From contig JADFTG010000041.1 in NCBI GenBank assembly GCA_022560365.1, positions 1 through 8,215 on the forward strand: a stretch of 8,215 nt of DNA, given 5' to 3'. Both the position numbers and the translations under genes were made by a program. The notes below the pieces were generated by a model. The model was not told the DNA's origin. It saw only the letters and a list, made by a program, of their open reading frames with translations, and searched no databases. Below are positions 7,880 through 8,215 of the stretch, piece by piece. The stretch comes from Chloroflexota bacterium (GTDB lineage: Bacteria; Chloroflexota; Dehalococcoidia; SM23-28-2; RBG-16-64-32). Position 1 is the first letter of the stretch, and the number at the start of each line of letters is the position of its first letter.

Positions 7880-7907
7880 TTGACAGGGCCCTCGTTCGCG
7901 CTATGCT
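7880..7907 (+). promoter_or_regulatory. Predicted sigma70-type promoter for the Lrp/AsnC-domain gene
   Basis: A perfect -35 hexamer TTGACA (7880-7885) is followed by a 16-base spacer and TATGCT (7902-7907), four of six matches including the key first, second and last positions. Transcription would start near 7914, giving a leader of about 40 bases. It lies in the 115-base divergent gap between the reductase and the small plus-strand gene. Confidence 0.65.
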
Positions 7908-7935
7908 TTGCCCCGTCAGGAGACGAGAAGTCAGA

Positions 7936-7941
7936 GGGAGG
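7936..7941 (+). promoter_or_regulatory. Shine-Dalgarno of the Lrp/AsnC-domain gene
   Basis: GGGAGG lies 11 bases before ATG 7953. It supports that start over an in-frame TTG at 7908, which would fall inside or next to the predicted -10 element and upstream of the probable transcription start. Confidence 0.6.
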
Positions 7942-7952
7942 CAGCCCAGGAC

Positions 7953-8198
7953 ATGCGCGCGTACGTTTTGATTGAATCCGCGGTCGGCAGAGCCAGCGAT
8001 ATCGCCAAAGGCGTCAAAAAGGTGAAGCTGAAGGAGGCCAACGTCGTGTCCGTTGAAGCGGTCACCGGCCCCTTCGACGTAATCGCGCTGATCGAATCGG
8101 ACGACCTGGACAAGCTGGGCCGGGCGATCACCGACGCCATCCAGCAGGTGAGTGGCGTGCAGCGCACCACTACCTGCCTCGTCGTCAAGCTCGGCTAG
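7953..8198 (+). CDS. Stand-alone Lrp/AsnC ligand-binding (RAM) domain protein
   Basis: An 81-residue protein corresponding only to the C-terminal effector-binding, oligomerising domain of Lrp/AsnC regulators (an ACT-like alpha/beta fold). It starts MRAYVLIESAVGRASDIAKG; the conserved core is VTGPFDVIALIESDDLDKLG, ending in VSGVQRTTTCLVVKLG. There is no helix-turn-helix, and no room for one upstream, so it cannot act as a classical DNA-binding regulator alone. Such RAM-only proteins are common in some bacteria and archaea and are thought to bind amino acids or similar ligands, or to mix with full-length Lrp proteins; the role here is unknown. It has its own strong-looking promoter and Shine-Dalgarno, and is divergent from the reductase. 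Only 17 bases follow the stop, with nothing recognisable. Confidence 0.92.
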   Translation: MRAYVLIESAVGRASDIAKGVKKVKLKEANVVSVEAVTGPFDVIALIESDDLDKLGRAITDAIQQVSGVQRTTTCLVVKLG

Positions 8199-8215
8199 GC
8201 TAGTCGACCCGGCTT

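Overview
The window is a GC-rich bacterial chromosome segment made up almost entirely of translation housekeeping genes. The protein sequences (a short IF3-L35-L20 cluster, a cysteine-cluster PheS, and a stand-alone Lrp/AsnC ligand-binding protein) remind me most of Chloroflexota, particularly Dehalococcoidia-like lineages. That placement comes from recognition only, not from a search. There is no IS element, CRISPR array, phage gene, tRNA, rRNA or other sign of recent transfer.

Plus strand, left part (1-3401): the 3' portion of thrS (threonyl-tRNA synthetase, truncated by the window edge); a small four-cysteine protein of unknown function; then infC (IF3), rpmI (L35) and rplT (L20). This matches the classical thrS-infC-rpmI-rplT order, with an extra small gene inserted. 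infC has no ATG, GTG or TTG that would keep its conserved N-terminus; it almost certainly starts at an ATC codon (2056) behind a good Shine-Dalgarno. A promoter-like TTGATG-16-TATGCT just upstream suggests that infC-rpmI-rplT can be transcribed separately from thrS. IF3 carries an Ala/Lys-rich C-terminal tail of about 80 residues containing a 21-residue tandem repeat.

Minus strand, middle and right (3403-7837, transcribed right to left): an aldo/keto reductase, pheS and pheT (the two subunits of phenylalanyl-tRNA synthetase), spaced 13 and 9 bases apart and so probably one transcript. pheT runs tail-to-tail into rplT, with one base between the two stop codons. In E. coli, pheST follows rplT on the same strand; here it is adjacent but inverted.

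Plus strand, right end (7953-8198): an 81-residue Lrp/AsnC-type ligand-binding (RAM) domain protein without a DNA-binding domain. It is divergent from the reductase and preceded by a good sigma70-like promoter, TTGACA-16-TATGCT.

Together the window supplies two aminoacyl-tRNA synthetases, an initiation factor and two large-subunit ribosomal proteins, with three accessory genes. I see no convincing new multi-gene system. The points most worth a second look are the ATC start and repeat tail of infC, the unknown cysteine-rich small protein, the inverted pheST with abutting stops, and the pair of similar promoters.
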